Below are positions 1 through 9,834 of a DNA stretch of 64,000 bases, piece after piece. The stretch comes from JACCZR01 sp963844805 (lineage in GTDB: Bacteria > Actinomycetota > Thermoleophilia > Solirubrobacterales > Thermoleophilaceae): the NCBI GenBank assembly GCA_963844805.1, contig CAWJPU010000013.1:248001-312000 (forward strand), written 5' to 3'. How positions within the stretch are numbered: the stretch's first letter is position 1; each line of letters begins with the position of its first letter. The notes under the pieces were generated by a model. It searched no databases, was not told where the DNA came from, and saw nothing but the letters and a program-made list of their open reading frames with translations. The position numbers and the translations under genes are program-made.

Positions 1-942
1 CGTCCTCAGCCTGATCTGGCTCATGACGAAGGCACCGATGATGCCGCCGGCACAGCCGAGCAGGGTGACCACGGCCACGTCCGCCAGGCGGACGTCGCTG
101 ATCCCCAGCGTCGAGCCCGGGTTGAACCCGAACCAGCCGATGAACAGGATGATCACGCCCAGGCCGACCAGCGGCATGGAGTGACCCGGGATGGCCCGCG
201 GCTTGCCGTCGGGGCCGTACTTGCCCTTACGCGGGCCGAGCAGCAGCAGTGCCGCCAGCGCGCCGGTCGCACCGATGAGGTGGACCGCCGTGGAGCCGGC
301 GAAGTCCTGCATGCCGGTCGGCATAAGCGGCGTGTCGCCGTTCTGCAGCCAGCCACCGCCGAACACCCAGTGGGAGCCGATCGGGTAGATGATCGACGCG
401 AAGATGATCGCGTAGATCACGTAGGCCGAGTACTTGATCCGCTCGAGCGTGGATCCCCAGACGATGGCCAGGGAGACCGCGCAGAACGAGAACTGGAACA
501 GGAACTTGGCCTCGGGCGATGCGCTCGAGAGCTCCATCACCGGGAACGCCTCGGCCGGGTTCCCCGCGTACTGCAGGAAGAAGCCGTTGGAGCCGATCAG
601 CGCGTCGGAGATGCCCAGCACGTCGGCGCTGCCGAACGCGAAGGCGAAACCGACGGCCCAGTAACAGATCGCCGCGATCGAGAGGTTGGTCAGGATCTTG
701 GCGACGCCGGTTCCCGCGTTCTTTGCGCGCGAGAAGCCGATCTCCAGCATGGCAAAGCCGGCCTGCATGAACAGGACCAGGACTGCGGCCACGACCACCC
801 ACAGCGTCGCCGGCGGAATGCCCTCGTCGAGCTTTCCGTCGATCGCCGACTGCAGCTCCGCAGAGCCCGCAAATGCGGATGCGGGGATGATCAGCAAGGC
901 CAACAGGGCCAGCGGTCCGGCTCTGAGGAGCCTGGATCTCAT
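1..942 (-). CDS. amt: Ammonium transporter Amt (3' end cut by window edge)
   Basis: Ammonium/ammonia channel of the inner membrane, Amt/MEP/Rh family. The frame reads from ATG at 942 without a stop to base 1, giving 314 residues of a usual 400-450. An N-terminal signal-like hydrophobic stretch (residues 5-26, ending ASAFA) is followed by strongly hydrophobic helices with typical Amt sequence, for example QAGFAMLEIGFSRAKN and the FAGSTAVHLIGA pore region. The start is supported by an AGGAGG Shine-Dalgarno 9 nt upstream. It lies 115 bp downstream of the kinase gene on the same strand, with a GC hairpin between them, so it is probably a separate unit. Any glnK/glnD partner would lie outside the window. 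Confidence 0.93.
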   Translation of the reverse strand, partial: MRSRLLRAGPLALLALLIIPASAFAGSAELQSAIDGKLDEGIPPATLWVVVAAVLVLFMQAGFAMLEIGFSRAKNAGTGVAKILTNLSIAAICYWAVGFAFAFGSADVLGISDALIGSNGFFLQYAGNPAEAFPVMELSSASPEAKFLFQFSFCAVSLAIVWGSTLERIKYSAYVIYAIIFASIIYPIGSHWVFGGGWLQNGDTPLMPTGMQDFAGSTAVHLIGATGALAALLLLGPRKGKYGPDGKPRAIPGHSMPLVGLGVIILFIGWFGFNPGSTLGISDVRLADVAVVTLLGCAGGIIGAFVMSQIRLRT

Positions 943-1037
943 CTTGCGAGTTCCTCCTACTTCGGGGTCGAATCGCAAGCTAGGTCCGAAGGGGAGATCC
1001 GCCCTTGTCCACGTGTCGAAGATTTGCGGGCTCCGTT

Positions 1038-1056
1038 TCGCCCGCCGGGCGGGTGG
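1038..1056 (-). terminator. GC-rich hairpin after the kinase gene
   Basis: Inverted arms CCCGC (1041-1045) and GCGGG (1049-1053) around a 3-nt loop, just past the kinase stop. There is no U-run on the minus strand, only AAACGG, so this is a weak terminator call based on position and stem strength. Confidence 0.4.
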
Positions 1057-1057
1057 C

Positions 1058-3127
1058 CTAGGGATCTATTCGGGTGACCGTGTCCGACGCGTTGTCGGTC
1101 ACCCAGAGCGATCCGCCCCCGGCGGCGATGCCAACGGGCGTCCGGCCGACCCGGATGGGTGACCCCACGACCTTCCCGCCCTTGTCCAGGCGGGTGACGG
1201 TGTTGGCTCCCTCGCTGACCACCCACAGCTGGTCGTCGAGCACGGCCATGCCCTTCGGGCGCGACCCCACCTTCGTCGGTGTCCCCACCAGGTCGCCGGA
1301 GGCGGGGTCGAGCCGGGTGACGGTGTTCTCGTCGGTGCTGGACACCCACACGGCGCCCAGCCCCTCGATCACGTTGCGGATGTTCTTGCCCACGCGGGTG
1401 GGCCGGCCCTTCGGGCGGCCGCTGTTCGCGTCGAGGCGGGTGACCGTGCCGCTGAAGCTGTTGGCCACCCACACGGTGTCGCGGCCGGCGAAGACGCCGA
1501 TGGGGTTGTCGCCGACCGCGATGTCGTCTGCGCCGCCCGCCCGCTCGCCCGAGCCGCGGTCGAGGCGGCTGACGGTGTCGTCACCGCCGTTGGCCACCCA
1601 GACGAACTTGGGGCTGAGCGACAGGCCCTCCGGATCGGTCCCGACCGGGAAGTCCCGCTTCCTGCCGCGCTCGACGCGGCTGACCGTGCCGTCCTCGGTG
1701 TTGGCCACCCACACGACGCCGCCGGACGCCGCCACCTCGTCGGGGTTGTTGCCCACCCGGACCGGGGCGCCCGAGCGCTCGTTCGTGCCGGCGGCGAGGC
1801 GCGTGAGGGTCCCGGTGTTGGCGCTGGTGACCCAGACGTCGTCGCCGTCCACCGCGATGCCGTCCGGGCCTCCGGCGACCGGGATGGTCGCGGCCACCTT
1901 GGGCTCCGAGCCGCCCCCGAGCAACAGCACCGCGGCTATCACCGCCACCGCGAGGAGGGCGAGCAGGCCGACCAGCGCGAACCTCCCGCGCCTGGGCTTG
2001 CGGGTCGTGTCCGTGGGCACGGCCGGCGGCTGCTGCGGCACCTCGCTCGTCGGCAGCGAGGGTGGGTCCGCCTGTGTGGGCGGCCCCTCGGCCCGGGTCG
2101 GCGGGTGCTCGATCTCGGTGGGCGGCTGGTCGGCCTGGGTGGAGGGACCGTCGGCCTGGGTGGAGGGACCGTCGGCCTGGGTCGGCGGCCCCTCGGCGTG
2201 CGTCGGCGGCGGCTCCGCACGGGTCGGCGCCGGCCCGTCGCGCTGCGTGGGCGGGGGCGGCGGAGGCGGCGTGGGCAGCTTCGCCCTCGAGTCGCCCGTC
2301 AACGACGCCCGGGCGGCGCGCCCGAAGTCGCCCGCCGAGGCGTAGCGGTCGTCGGGCTCCTTGGCCAGGGCCTTCGCGATCACCGCGTCGACTTCCGGCG
2401 GGACCCCGCCGGCCGTGCGGCTGGCCTCGGGCGGGTCCTCCTCGAGGTGCGCGTAGATCCGGGCGATCTCCGAGTCGCGCACGAACGGCACCCGGCCGGT
2501 CAGCACGTGGAACAGCAGGCCGCCGAGCGCGTAGACGTCCGCCCGCGCGTCCGCGCCCTCGCCCCGGATCTGCTCCGGCGCCATGTAGTCCGGCGTGCCG
2601 ACGAACTGGCCGGTCTTCGTGACCCCGGACGCCGAGCCGCTGCGCTTGGTGAGCCCGAAGTCCATGAGGTAGACGTGCTCCTCGTCGTGCCGGGTGACCA
2701 TCACGTTGGCCGGCTTGACGTCGCGGTGGACCAGCCCGCGCCGGTGCGCGGCGTCCAGCGCCGAAGCCAGCTGCCCGATCACCGTCGCGGCGCGCTCGGG
2801 CAGCAGCCGCCTCTCCTGCTCGAGGATCGCCCGCAGATCGCGGCCCTCCACCCAGCGCATGGCCAGGAACAGCCGCCCCTCGACGGTGTCGGCCTGGTAG
2901 ACGGGGATCACGTTGGGGTGCTCGATCGACGCCGCAAGCTCGGACTCGCGCTCGAAGCGGGTGCGGAAGCCAGGGTCGTCGGCGAGCTCGGGGACGATCA
3001 CCTTCAGCGCCACCGGGCGGTTGAGCGCGATCTGGGTGGCGCGGTAGACGCGGCCCATCCCGCCCTCGCCGGCCAGCGCCTCGATGCGGTAGCCGGCGAA
3101 CTCCGAGCCGATCTCCACCGGGCTCAT
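1058..3127 (-). CDS. Membrane Ser/Thr protein kinase with extracellular 7-bladed beta-propeller
   Basis: PknD-like receptor kinase of 689 residues. The kinase domain (about 12-275) has the glycine loop GEGGMG at 20-25, Lys42, HRDVKPAN with Asp136 and DFG at 156-158, so it looks catalytically complete. Residues 285-375 form a Pro/Thr-rich linker containing repeated TQADGPS units, a plausible autophosphorylation and FHA-docking region. A single transmembrane helix follows at about 383-403. The outer part holds seven blades of about 40 residues, each with a VWV..NTGTVTRLD core, as in virginiamycin-B-lyase/YVTN propellers. Its ATG overlaps the stop of the upstream pyrophosphorylase gene (ATGA), so the two are translationally coupled. 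The propeller ligand is unknown. Confidence 0.92.
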   Translation of the reverse strand: MSPVEIGSEFAGYRIEALAGEGGMGRVYRATQIALNRPVALKVIVPELADDPGFRTRFERESELAASIEHPNVIPVYQADTVEGRLFLAMRWVEGRDLRAILEQERRLLPERAATVIGQLASALDAAHRRGLVHRDVKPANVMVTRHDEEHVYLMDFGLTKRSGSASGVTKTGQFVGTPDYMAPEQIRGEGADARADVYALGGLLFHVLTGRVPFVRDSEIARIYAHLEEDPPEASRTAGGVPPEVDAVIAKALAKEPDDRYASAGDFGRAARASLTGDSRAKLPTPPPPPPPTQRDGPAPTRAEPPPTHAEGPPTQADGPSTQADGPSTQADQPPTEIEHPPTRAEGPPTQADPPSLPTSEVPQQPPAVPTDTTRKPRRGRFALVGLLALLAVAVIAAVLLLGGGSEPKVAATIPVAGGPDGIAVDGDDVWVTSANTGTLTRLAAGTNERSGAPVRVGNNPDEVAASGGVVWVANTEDGTVSRVERGRKRDFPVGTDPEGLSLSPKFVWVANGGDDTVSRLDRGSGERAGGADDIAVGDNPIGVFAGRDTVWVANSFSGTVTRLDANSGRPKGRPTRVGKNIRNVIEGLGAVWVSSTDENTVTRLDPASGDLVGTPTKVGSRPKGMAVLDDQLWVVSEGANTVTRLDKGGKVVGSPIRVGRTPVGIAAGGGSLWVTDNASDTVTRIDP
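2129..2182. repeat. 21-bp in-frame tandem repeat in the kinase linker
   Basis: Two full 21-bp copies (2129-2149, 2150-2170) and the first 12 bp of a third (2171-2182). The period is 7 codons, so copy-number changes keep the frame and lengthen the Thr-rich juxtamembrane linker (TQADGPS units). Confidence 0.85.
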
Positions 3128-4513
3128 GCGGCCTCCCCCAGGACGGCGCCGTCCTCGATGCGCAGCTGCCCGTCGCCCTCCTGCCTGACCTCGGCCGAGC
3201 CGCCGACGGTCACGTCACGCCCGAACAGCACGTCGCCTTCGACCTTCAGCCGCTCGCACCGCAGCAGCGACGGCGCTCCCCCCGGGAAGCGGGCCTCGAA
3301 GTCCGGCATCAGCTTGTAGTAGGCCGGGTCGAGGTCGACGTCGGGCGGCGTCCCGTCGCGCTCGGGGGCCAGGGACACGTGGGCCTCCTCGGTCAGCACG
3401 TAGGCGTCCGAGCGCACCGAGAGGAGGTCGTCGGTCGTCTTGACCGGCGCGAAGCGGCTGCGCGGAACGCGCAGGGCCCGCGCGCCGTCGAACACGCCGA
3501 TGGCCGCGCCCATCGCGGTCTCCACCTGGATCACCTCGGGCGAGGACTTGTCGGAGGGGTCGACCGTCTTGCGGTTGGCGATCATCGGCAGGGGAAGGAC
3601 GCCGTCGCGCTCGTCGAGGGTGTCGGACAGGGCCTGCAGGTCCACCCAGAGCGTGTTGGTGTTGAAGTAGCGGTGGCGCCGCACGTCCTGGAAGGCGTCC
3701 TCGTCCTCGTCGGGGGTCTGGGCGCTCTCACGCAGGACCAGCCCGCCGTCGGGGGTCGCCGCCAGGTGCCCGCCCTTGCGGTCCGCCGCGGTGCGGTCGG
3801 CGACCTCCATCAGGAAGGGGATCTCCTCGCGCGCGACCCAGGCGAGGATGCGGGGCTCCAGGACGGCGCCCAGGTTGTCGGAGTTCGAGACGAAGGCGTA
3901 GCGGTATCCCTTGCCGAGCAGCGTGTCCAGCATGCCCGAGCCCACCAGCGCCGGGTAGAGGTCGCCGTGACCGGGCGGGGCCCACTCGAGGCCGGGGTCG
4001 TCCGGCCAGCTGACCGGCGCGAGGTCGTCGGCGCCCAGCTTCGGGCACCTTGTTCTGCACGAACTCGAGCGGCACGTCGGAGCCGACCTCGGGGTGGCGC
4101 TCCAGCGCGGCGAGCGTCGCCTCACTGGTCGAGAAGCTGTTCATCAGGACCAGCGGCAGCCGCGCGTCGTAGCGGCCGCGCAGGGAGAGGCCCTGCTCGA
4201 CGATGATGTCGAGGAAGGTCCGGCCCTCCTTGACCTCGAGCAGCGACTTCGGCCCGTCGAGGCCCATGCTCGTGCCGAGGCCCCCGTTGAGCTTGAGCAC
4301 CACCGCTCGGTCCAGCGCCTCGGCGGCACCGGCCTCGTCGTCGGGCAGGGCGGCGGCGTCCGGCAGCTCCTGGACCGGTTCGATGTCGGACTCGGGCAGC
4401 GTCCCCAGGTCGCCCTCGCTCAGGCGCCGGTGGTAGTGACGGAAGGTCTCGACGGCCGCTTCGGCCACCCCCTCCTCCCGCATCTTCTCGACGCTCTGCT
4501 CCAGCCCGTCCAC
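3124..4513 (-). CDS. UTP-glucose-1-phosphate uridylyltransferase, UGP2 (eukaryotic-like) type, one frameshift
   Basis: Makes UDP-glucose from UTP and glucose-1-phosphate. The nucleotide-binding signature KLNGGLGTSMG..GPKS of the UGP2/UDPGP family is clear. This family differs from the GalU family usual in bacteria. A QNKVP motif follows, and a beta-helix-like C-terminus ends the protein. The GTG start at 4513 lies 11 bp after the cyclase stop. One extra base near 4042-4045 shifts the frame after the QNKVP motif; removing it gives 462 residues, a normal length. The stop overlaps the kinase ATG. Position between a cyclase-FHA gene and a kinase gene suggests UDP-glucose supply is a signalling target, which is inference. 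Confidence 0.85.
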
Positions 4514-4524
4514 GCCGGGGCAGG

Positions 4525-7019
4525 CTAACCGGGGCGGGGGCGGGCGCCGAGATCGCTCGGGAGCTTGCCCTGGATGGTGGCCTGGCCGGGATCGAGCGAC
4601 GGCGCACGCCGCCGGCCGGCCTGGGGCGCCTGGAACTGCACGATCGTGTCTCCGAAGCGCATCACGTCGCCGTCGCGCAGCTCGCGCTCCCCCTCCACCC
4701 GCTCGCCGTTGAGGAAGGAGCCGTTGCGCGACCACCGCGTCGACGACCAGCCAGCCGTCGCCGGCGCGGCGCAGCTCGGCGTGACGGCGCGAGACCTCGG
4801 AGTCCCAACCCAGCCGCACGTCGCTGTCCTCTTGGCGGCCCACGCTCGCGGCGGCGCCCTCCAGGTCGATCACGTGCCGCCGGCCGGCAGGCTCGCTGAA
4901 CACCAGGAAGGCGCGGCCCTCGCGCTCGTGGCGGATGCGGTCGTCCAGCAGGGCGTCCGCGCGCGACAGCTCGCCGGCCTCCGCGAGGGCGATGCCGAGC
5001 TTCAGCGACAGGTCGCGCCGTGCCGGGTCGTCCTCCGGGGTGAGCGCGAGCGCGCGCTCCAGCAGCTTGACCGCCGGCTCGATGTCCTCGCGCGCGAGCG
5101 CGCGGCGCCCCGAGGCGCCCAGCCGCGCGGCGGCGCGGGCCGCCAGCTCGCGGCCGCGCTCGTCCACCGGCCCGAGCTCGGCCAGGTACGCGCAGGCCCG
5201 CTCGAGGTGGTGGCCGAGGATCTCCTCGTACTCCCCCGCCCGCTCGCCCGCCGTCTCGCTCCAGCCAGTCGGCGAAACCGCTCGTGCAGGTCGGCGCGTG
5301 CGGCCTTGAGGATGCCCTGGTAGGCGACGTCGCGGATCAGCAGGTGCTTGAAGCTGAGCGTCCGCTCCCCGGCGAAGCGCCCGCCGTCGGGCTGCACCAG
5401 TCCCCTGCGCTCCAGCCCGAGCAGGCCCTCCTCCAGGCGCGCCCGGTCGCCGCCCGCGACCAGCCCGAACGCCGCCTCGGGCCCGAAGGACCGTCCCACC
5501 ACCGAGGCCGCCTCGGCCAGCGCGCGCTCGGCGGGGGCGAGGTCCTCGATCCGGGCGGCCAGCAGGGCGTGGATGGTGGGCGGGACCGACTCCCCGGGCC
5601 GGTCGACCAGCATCCGCACCAGCTCCTCGACGAACAGCGGGTTGCCCTCGCCCGCGCTCGAGCGCCCTCTCGGCGATCTCGGCCGAAGCCGCGTCGCCGG
5701 CGAGATGCTCCACCAGTTCGCGGCTCTCGGCCTCGCCCAGCGGCGCGAGCTCGACCCGGGTACCGCTGAGCCCGGGCCGCGCGTCCAGCAGGTCGCCGCG
5801 AGCGGCCATCACCAGCAGCACCGGGCCCTCGACGGTCCGGGCCAGGTAGTCCACGAGGTCGAGGAAGATCTGCTCGCCCCAGTGGGCGTCCTCGAACAGC
5901 ACCACCAGCGGCCCATCGGCCGCCGCCTCCAGCACCCGGCGCACCGCCCAGCGACACCTCGGCCGGCGAGGCGGCCGCCGCCGACAGGCCCACCGCGCCC
6001 GCCACCCGCTCCACGATCGTCGCCCGGTCGTCGTCGGCGGGGAGCAGCCGGCCCAGCGCGGCCTGCGCCTCCTCGGCGCTGTTGCCGTCGTCGATCCCCG
6101 CGAGCGTCTCCACCACCTCGCGCACCGGCCAGAAGGTCAGGCCCTCGCCATAGGACAGGCATCGGCCGGTGACCACCGTCGCGCGGCCCTCGAGCGACGC
6201 GGCGAACTCGGCGGCCAGCCGCGACTTGCCCAGCCCCGGCGCGCCGACGATCGTCACCAGCTCGCAGCCCGCCCCGGCCGCGGAGCGGTCGAAGGCCTCC
6301 CTCAGCAACGCCAGCTCGCGGTCGCGCCCGACCATGGGGGCGTCGCGGCTCGGGCCCGGGCCGGCGCCCTTCAGGCCGACCAGCCGGAAGGCGCGCACCG
6401 GCTCGCTCTTGCCCTTGACGGCCAGGTCGGCGACCGGCTCGGCTTCCACCGCGTCGCGCACGAGCTGGACCGTGCCCTCGCCGAGCAGCACCTCGCCGTC
6501 CGGCGCTGCCTGCTCGAGGCGGGAGGCGACGTTCACCGCGTCGCCGGTCACGAAGCCGTGGCCCTGCGAGGGGTCGCCGGCGATGACCTCGCCGGTGTTG
6601 ACGCCGGTGCGCACCTGCAGGCGCACGCCGAAGCGCTCGTCGAGCTGCTCGTTGAGGTCGTCGAGGGCGGCGCGCATCTCGCCCACCGCGCGGACCGCCC
6701 GCAGGGCGTCGTCCTCGTGGACGACCGGGACGCCGAACACCGCCATCACGGCGTCGCCGATGAACTTCTCGACCGTGCCGCCGTGTCGCTCGAGCGCCGC
6801 CTTCATCGCGTCGAAGAAGCGCGTGACCATCCGCCGCACCGACTCGGGATCGAGCTGCTCGCCCAGGCTGGTCGAGCCGGACAGGTCGCAGAACACGATC
6901 GTCACGACCTTCCTCAGCTCGCCCTGGGGCGGCGCGCCGGCCTCCAGGGCCGCACCACATGCGGAGCAGAAGCGCGCCCCGGCGGGCGCCCCCTCGCCGC
7001 ACTTGGGACACGGGCGCAC
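4525..7019 (-). CDS. Zinc-ribbon / class III nucleotidyl cyclase / STAND ATPase / FHA protein, multiple frameshifts
   Basis: Cytosolic multidomain signalling protein, about 829 residues once five extra bases are removed. Domains in order: zinc ribbon (C4, C7, C18, C21); class III cyclase with FCDLSGST and FIGDAVMAVFG metal and lysine sites and GDAVNVASRLE with the transition-state Asn/Arg, which reads as an active adenylyl cyclase; AAA/STAND ATPase with Walker A GAPGLGKS; helical TPR-like region; C-terminal FHA domain (SVGR..SRRHAEL..NGSFLNG). Frame breaks lie near 5947-5949, 5651-5653, 5275-5277, 5258 and 4735. All are one-base insertions, and the corrected length is divisible by three. The start GTG at 7019 follows TAAACT by 6 nt, a leaderless pattern. 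It heads an operon with the pyrophosphorylase and kinase. Confidence 0.85.
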
Positions 7020-7042
7020 GAAAGAAGTTTAAGGTTCGTCCC
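7020..7042. promoter_or_regulatory. Divergent overlapping leaderless promoters (cyclase / FHA protein)
   Basis: Only 23 bp separate the two GTG starts. On the minus strand TAAACT (7031-7026) sits 6 nt before the cyclase GTG; on the plus strand TAAGGT (7030-7035) sits 7 nt before the FHA GTG. The two -10 boxes overlap by 2 bp, so the two transcription units should compete for polymerase. There is no Shine-Dalgarno on either side. Confidence 0.6.
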
Positions 7043-8207
7043 GTGGCGGGCGAACAGCTGCGGGTGACCGAGGGCGAGGAGAGCGGCAGGGCGGTCACCG
7101 TCGACTCGGAGATCCTTTTCGGGCGCGCCGCCACCGACGACCTGGGGCGGCTCGGCGACGACCCGCTGCTGTCCCGGCAGCACGCGCGCGTGGCGCGCGG
7201 CTCCGGCGGCCAGCTCACGGTCGAGGACCTCGGGTCGGCGAACGGCACGTTCGTCAACGACGAGCGCATCGAGGGCGCTCGCACGCTGGCGCTCGGTGAC
7301 CGCGTACGCGTCGGCGGGACCGTGTTCCAGGTGACCGACGCCTCGGGCGGCGTGCCGGGCAAGACCCGGCTGGCCGACTCGCCCCCGCTCGCCGGAGCGC
7401 CGCCGGCCGCCGAGGCTCCCCCGGCCGCCGAGCCGCCCGCCCCCGCCCCGCCTCCGCCCGCGGCCGCGGCCGCGGACGAGCTGCTGGTGACGGGCGGGCT
7501 GTCGCAGGGCAAGCGGCTCACCGTCACCGGCGAGATCGTGCTGGGGCGCGCCCCGGCCGAGAACGGCGGCCTGGGCGAGGACCCGGGCCTGTCGCGCCGT
7601 CACGCGCGCGTGTCGCGCGACACCGGCGGGCGCCTGACGATCGAGGACCTCGGCTCGGCGAACGGGACCTTCGTCAACGGCCAGCGCATCGGCGAGCCGC
7701 GACCGCTGTCGGCCGGCGACTCGGTGCGCGTCGGCCAGACGACCCTCGAGGTCGTCGAGCAGGGCCAGGAGGCGGGCCAGGCCGCCGCCGCGGCGCCGCC
7801 CACCGTGGCCTCGCCGGCCGCTCAGCCACAGGCGCCGCAGGCCCCACCGCAGCCGCAGGCCCCGCCGCCCCAGCCGCAGGCCCCACCGCCCCAGCCGCAG
7901 TCGCCGCAGGCCCCGCAGCCCGCAGCCGCAGTCCCCCGGACCGCAGTCGCCGCAGCCGCAGGCCCCCGCGCCCGCTGCCCGGGAGGACGCGCACACCCCG
8001 GCGCTGCCGCACGAGCCGCAGTCACCGCAGGCCCCGCGCTCGCGCCAGCCCGACCCCCCGCGGGCGTCCCCGCCGGCGGCCCCGCCCCAGAGCCCGCAGG
8101 CTCAGGAGGGCGAGGAGAAGGAGGAGAAGAGCGGCAACGTGCTCGCGGCCATCGGCCTCATCGGCGTGGTCATCCTCCTCGTCCTGATCATCATCGCCCT
8201 GGGCTGA
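7043..8207 (+). CDS. Double-FHA protein with Pro/Gln-rich linker and C-terminal membrane anchor, one frameshift
   Basis: Phosphothreonine-reading adaptor. Two FHA domains (about residues 5-100 and 150-240) each carry the canonical GR...SR(Q/R)HAR...NGTFVN signature. A long Pro/Gln/Ala linker of about 100 residues follows, then an acidic EEKEEK patch and a final transmembrane helix (AAIGLIGVVILLVLIIIALG) that tail-anchors the protein. One extra C in the CCC at 7919-7921 shifts the frame inside the linker; corrected length is 387 residues. The GTG start is chosen from the -10 spacing. Diverging from the cyclase/kinase operon, it is a likely partner of the kinase. The stop abuts that of the pyrophosphatase gene with no gap. 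Confidence 0.85.
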
Positions 8208-9821
8208 TCACAGAGCGGCGAGCAGCCGCGGAGCCACCTGCTTCTTGCGGCTCATGACACCTGGCAGCTCCACGGTGCCGTTGCTGGCCGGCTGACCGAA
8301 GGCCCGTTCGACCAGGCTGCGGTCGCCGGCGGCCACCAGGTCGGTCCCCTTGCTGAGGATGTCGGTGACCATCAGCGCGAACAGCAGGTGGCCGCCGTCC
8401 TGGCGCTTGACCTCGATCGCCGCGACCAGCTCCTCGCGGCGCTCGAGCAGCGACTTGCCCACGGTCTCGATCTGGGCGATGCAGACCGTCTGGCCGCCGG
8501 CGACGATGTACTCCTTCGAGTCGCGGCTCACGATCTGGTCGGCGGCCAGCTGCGACACGTCGCTGGTCTCCTGGAACATGCGCCGGCCGAAGTCGGTCGC
8601 CGTCAGCGACAGCACCCGCTCCAGGTACTCGACCACCTGATGGTCGCGCTCGGTGGTAGTCGGCGAGTTGAGGATGACGGTGTCCGAGAGGATCGCGCCG
8701 AGCAGCATGGTTGCGGCCGAGGGAGTGGGCTCCATCCCGTTGAGGCGGAAGCGCTCGATCACGAGGGTGGCCGTGGAGCCGACCGGGTCGAAGGTGGCGG
8801 TCACCGGTACGTGGGTCTCGATCGAGCCGATGTTGTGGTGGTCGAGGATCTCCACGATGTGGGCCTGATCGGCCCCGGGCACGGTCTGGGCCAGCTCGGC
8901 GTGGTCGACCAGCAGGACCCGCCGGCGCTCGGGGTCGACCATGTCGCCGCGGGTGACGAGCCCCAGCGGGCGACGGTCCGCGTCGACGACCACGGCGGCG
9001 CCGTAATGGACGTTCTTGACCTGCTCGGCGACGTCGGAGAGCAGGTCGTCGGGGCCGACGGTGAGCAGGTCGCTCTCCATCAAGGCCTCGCACGGGGCGG
9101 CGAGCGTGATCATCCGCGCGGTGACGAAGGAGTCGAACGGCGCGACCACCACCGTGGTGCCCCGCTGAACGGCCAGCCCGAGGATCTCGTCGGAAGGGCG
9201 GTGGCCGTTGGGGCTCACCATCACTCCGGCGCCGGCCTCGATCACCTGGCGCTGGGCGTCCTCGCGGTCGCCGACCACCACCACGTCGCCGGGCGCGACC
9301 GGCGTGGCCCGCGCCGAGCTGCTGACCCAGATGCGGCCCCCGATGCGGCCACGCTCGCCCGCCACCAGCTCACCGTCGAGGACTTCCAGCACGGCGTCGA
9401 CGGTGGCGTCCGCGTCCCCGAGCCCCTCTGGCTCGCGCGACTCGTGGATGTAGCGGCTGCCCAGCTCGCGCATGGTCACCACGCCGGTCGCCAGGCCGTC
9501 GTCGTCGACGATCGGCATCAGGTCGAGCTGGTCGCGCGCCATGGCCAGGCCCACCTCGCGGACCGGGGTGCGCCGGTGGGCCGACGGGCAGCCGTCGGAC
9601 ATCACGTCGCGGGCGCGCAGCATCACGTGGGGAAGGAACTCGGGAGCCTGCGCACCGGCCCGGTCGAGCACCCACTCGGTCTGGGCATTCAGGTCGCCGA
9701 GACGGACGGGCACGTACTCGTTCTCGGGGTCCAGACGCCCCTTCAGCTCCGCGTATCCGATCGCCGCGGCGATCGAGTCCGTGTCCGGGTTGCGGTGGCC
9801 CGTGACGTAGATCCTCGGCAC
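8208..9821 (-). CDS. ppaC: Family II (manganese-type) inorganic pyrophosphatase with CBS/DRTGG insert
   Basis: DHH-superfamily phosphohydrolase, 537 residues, hydrolysing pyrophosphate. The start of the catalytic domain has GHRNPDTDS (residues 8-16); the DHH motif is EILDHHNIG; the DHHA2 end has the SRKKQVAP signature. Between the two metal-binding parts lies a long insert with two CBS domains and a DRTGG-like region, as in nucleotide-regulated clostridial-type enzymes, where AMP inhibits and ATP or diadenosine polyphosphates activate. GTG at 9821 is chosen because TACCCT lies 6 nt upstream and homology begins there (VPRIYVTGHRNPDTDS). Confidence 0.93.
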   Translation of the reverse strand: MPRIYVTGHRNPDTDSIAAAIGYAELKGRLDPENEYVPVRLGDLNAQTEWVLDRAGAQAPEFLPHVMLRARDVMSDGCPSAHRRTPVREVGLAMARDQLDLMPIVDDDGLATGVVTMRELGSRYIHESREPEGLGDADATVDAVLEVLDGELVAGERGRIGGRIWVSSSARATPVAPGDVVVVGDREDAQRQVIEAGAGVMVSPNGHRPSDEILGLAVQRGTTVVVAPFDSFVTARMITLAAPCEALMESDLLTVGPDDLLSDVAEQVKNVHYGAAVVVDADRRPLGLVTRGDMVDPERRRVLLVDHAELAQTVPGADQAHIVEILDHHNIGSIETHVPVTATFDPVGSTATLVIERFRLNGMEPTPSAATMLLGAILSDTVILNSPTTTERDHQVVEYLERVLSLTATDFGRRMFQETSDVSQLAADQIVSRDSKEYIVAGGQTVCIAQIETVGKSLLERREELVAAIEVKRQDGGHLLFALMVTDILSKGTDLVAAGDRSLVERAFGQPASNGTVELPGVMSRKKQVAPRLLAAL

Positions 9822-9834
9822 GCCGCCAGGGTAG

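Noticed and set aside
2129..2182. CRISPR-like repeat array
   Set aside because: Period 21 bp without spacers and fully inside the kinase frame: a coding tandem repeat.
4042..5950. Programmed ribosomal frameshifting in UGP and cyclase genes
   Set aside because: No slippery heptamer plus pseudoknot pattern; many different genes are affected, nearly always by one extra base, so sequence error is the simpler explanation.
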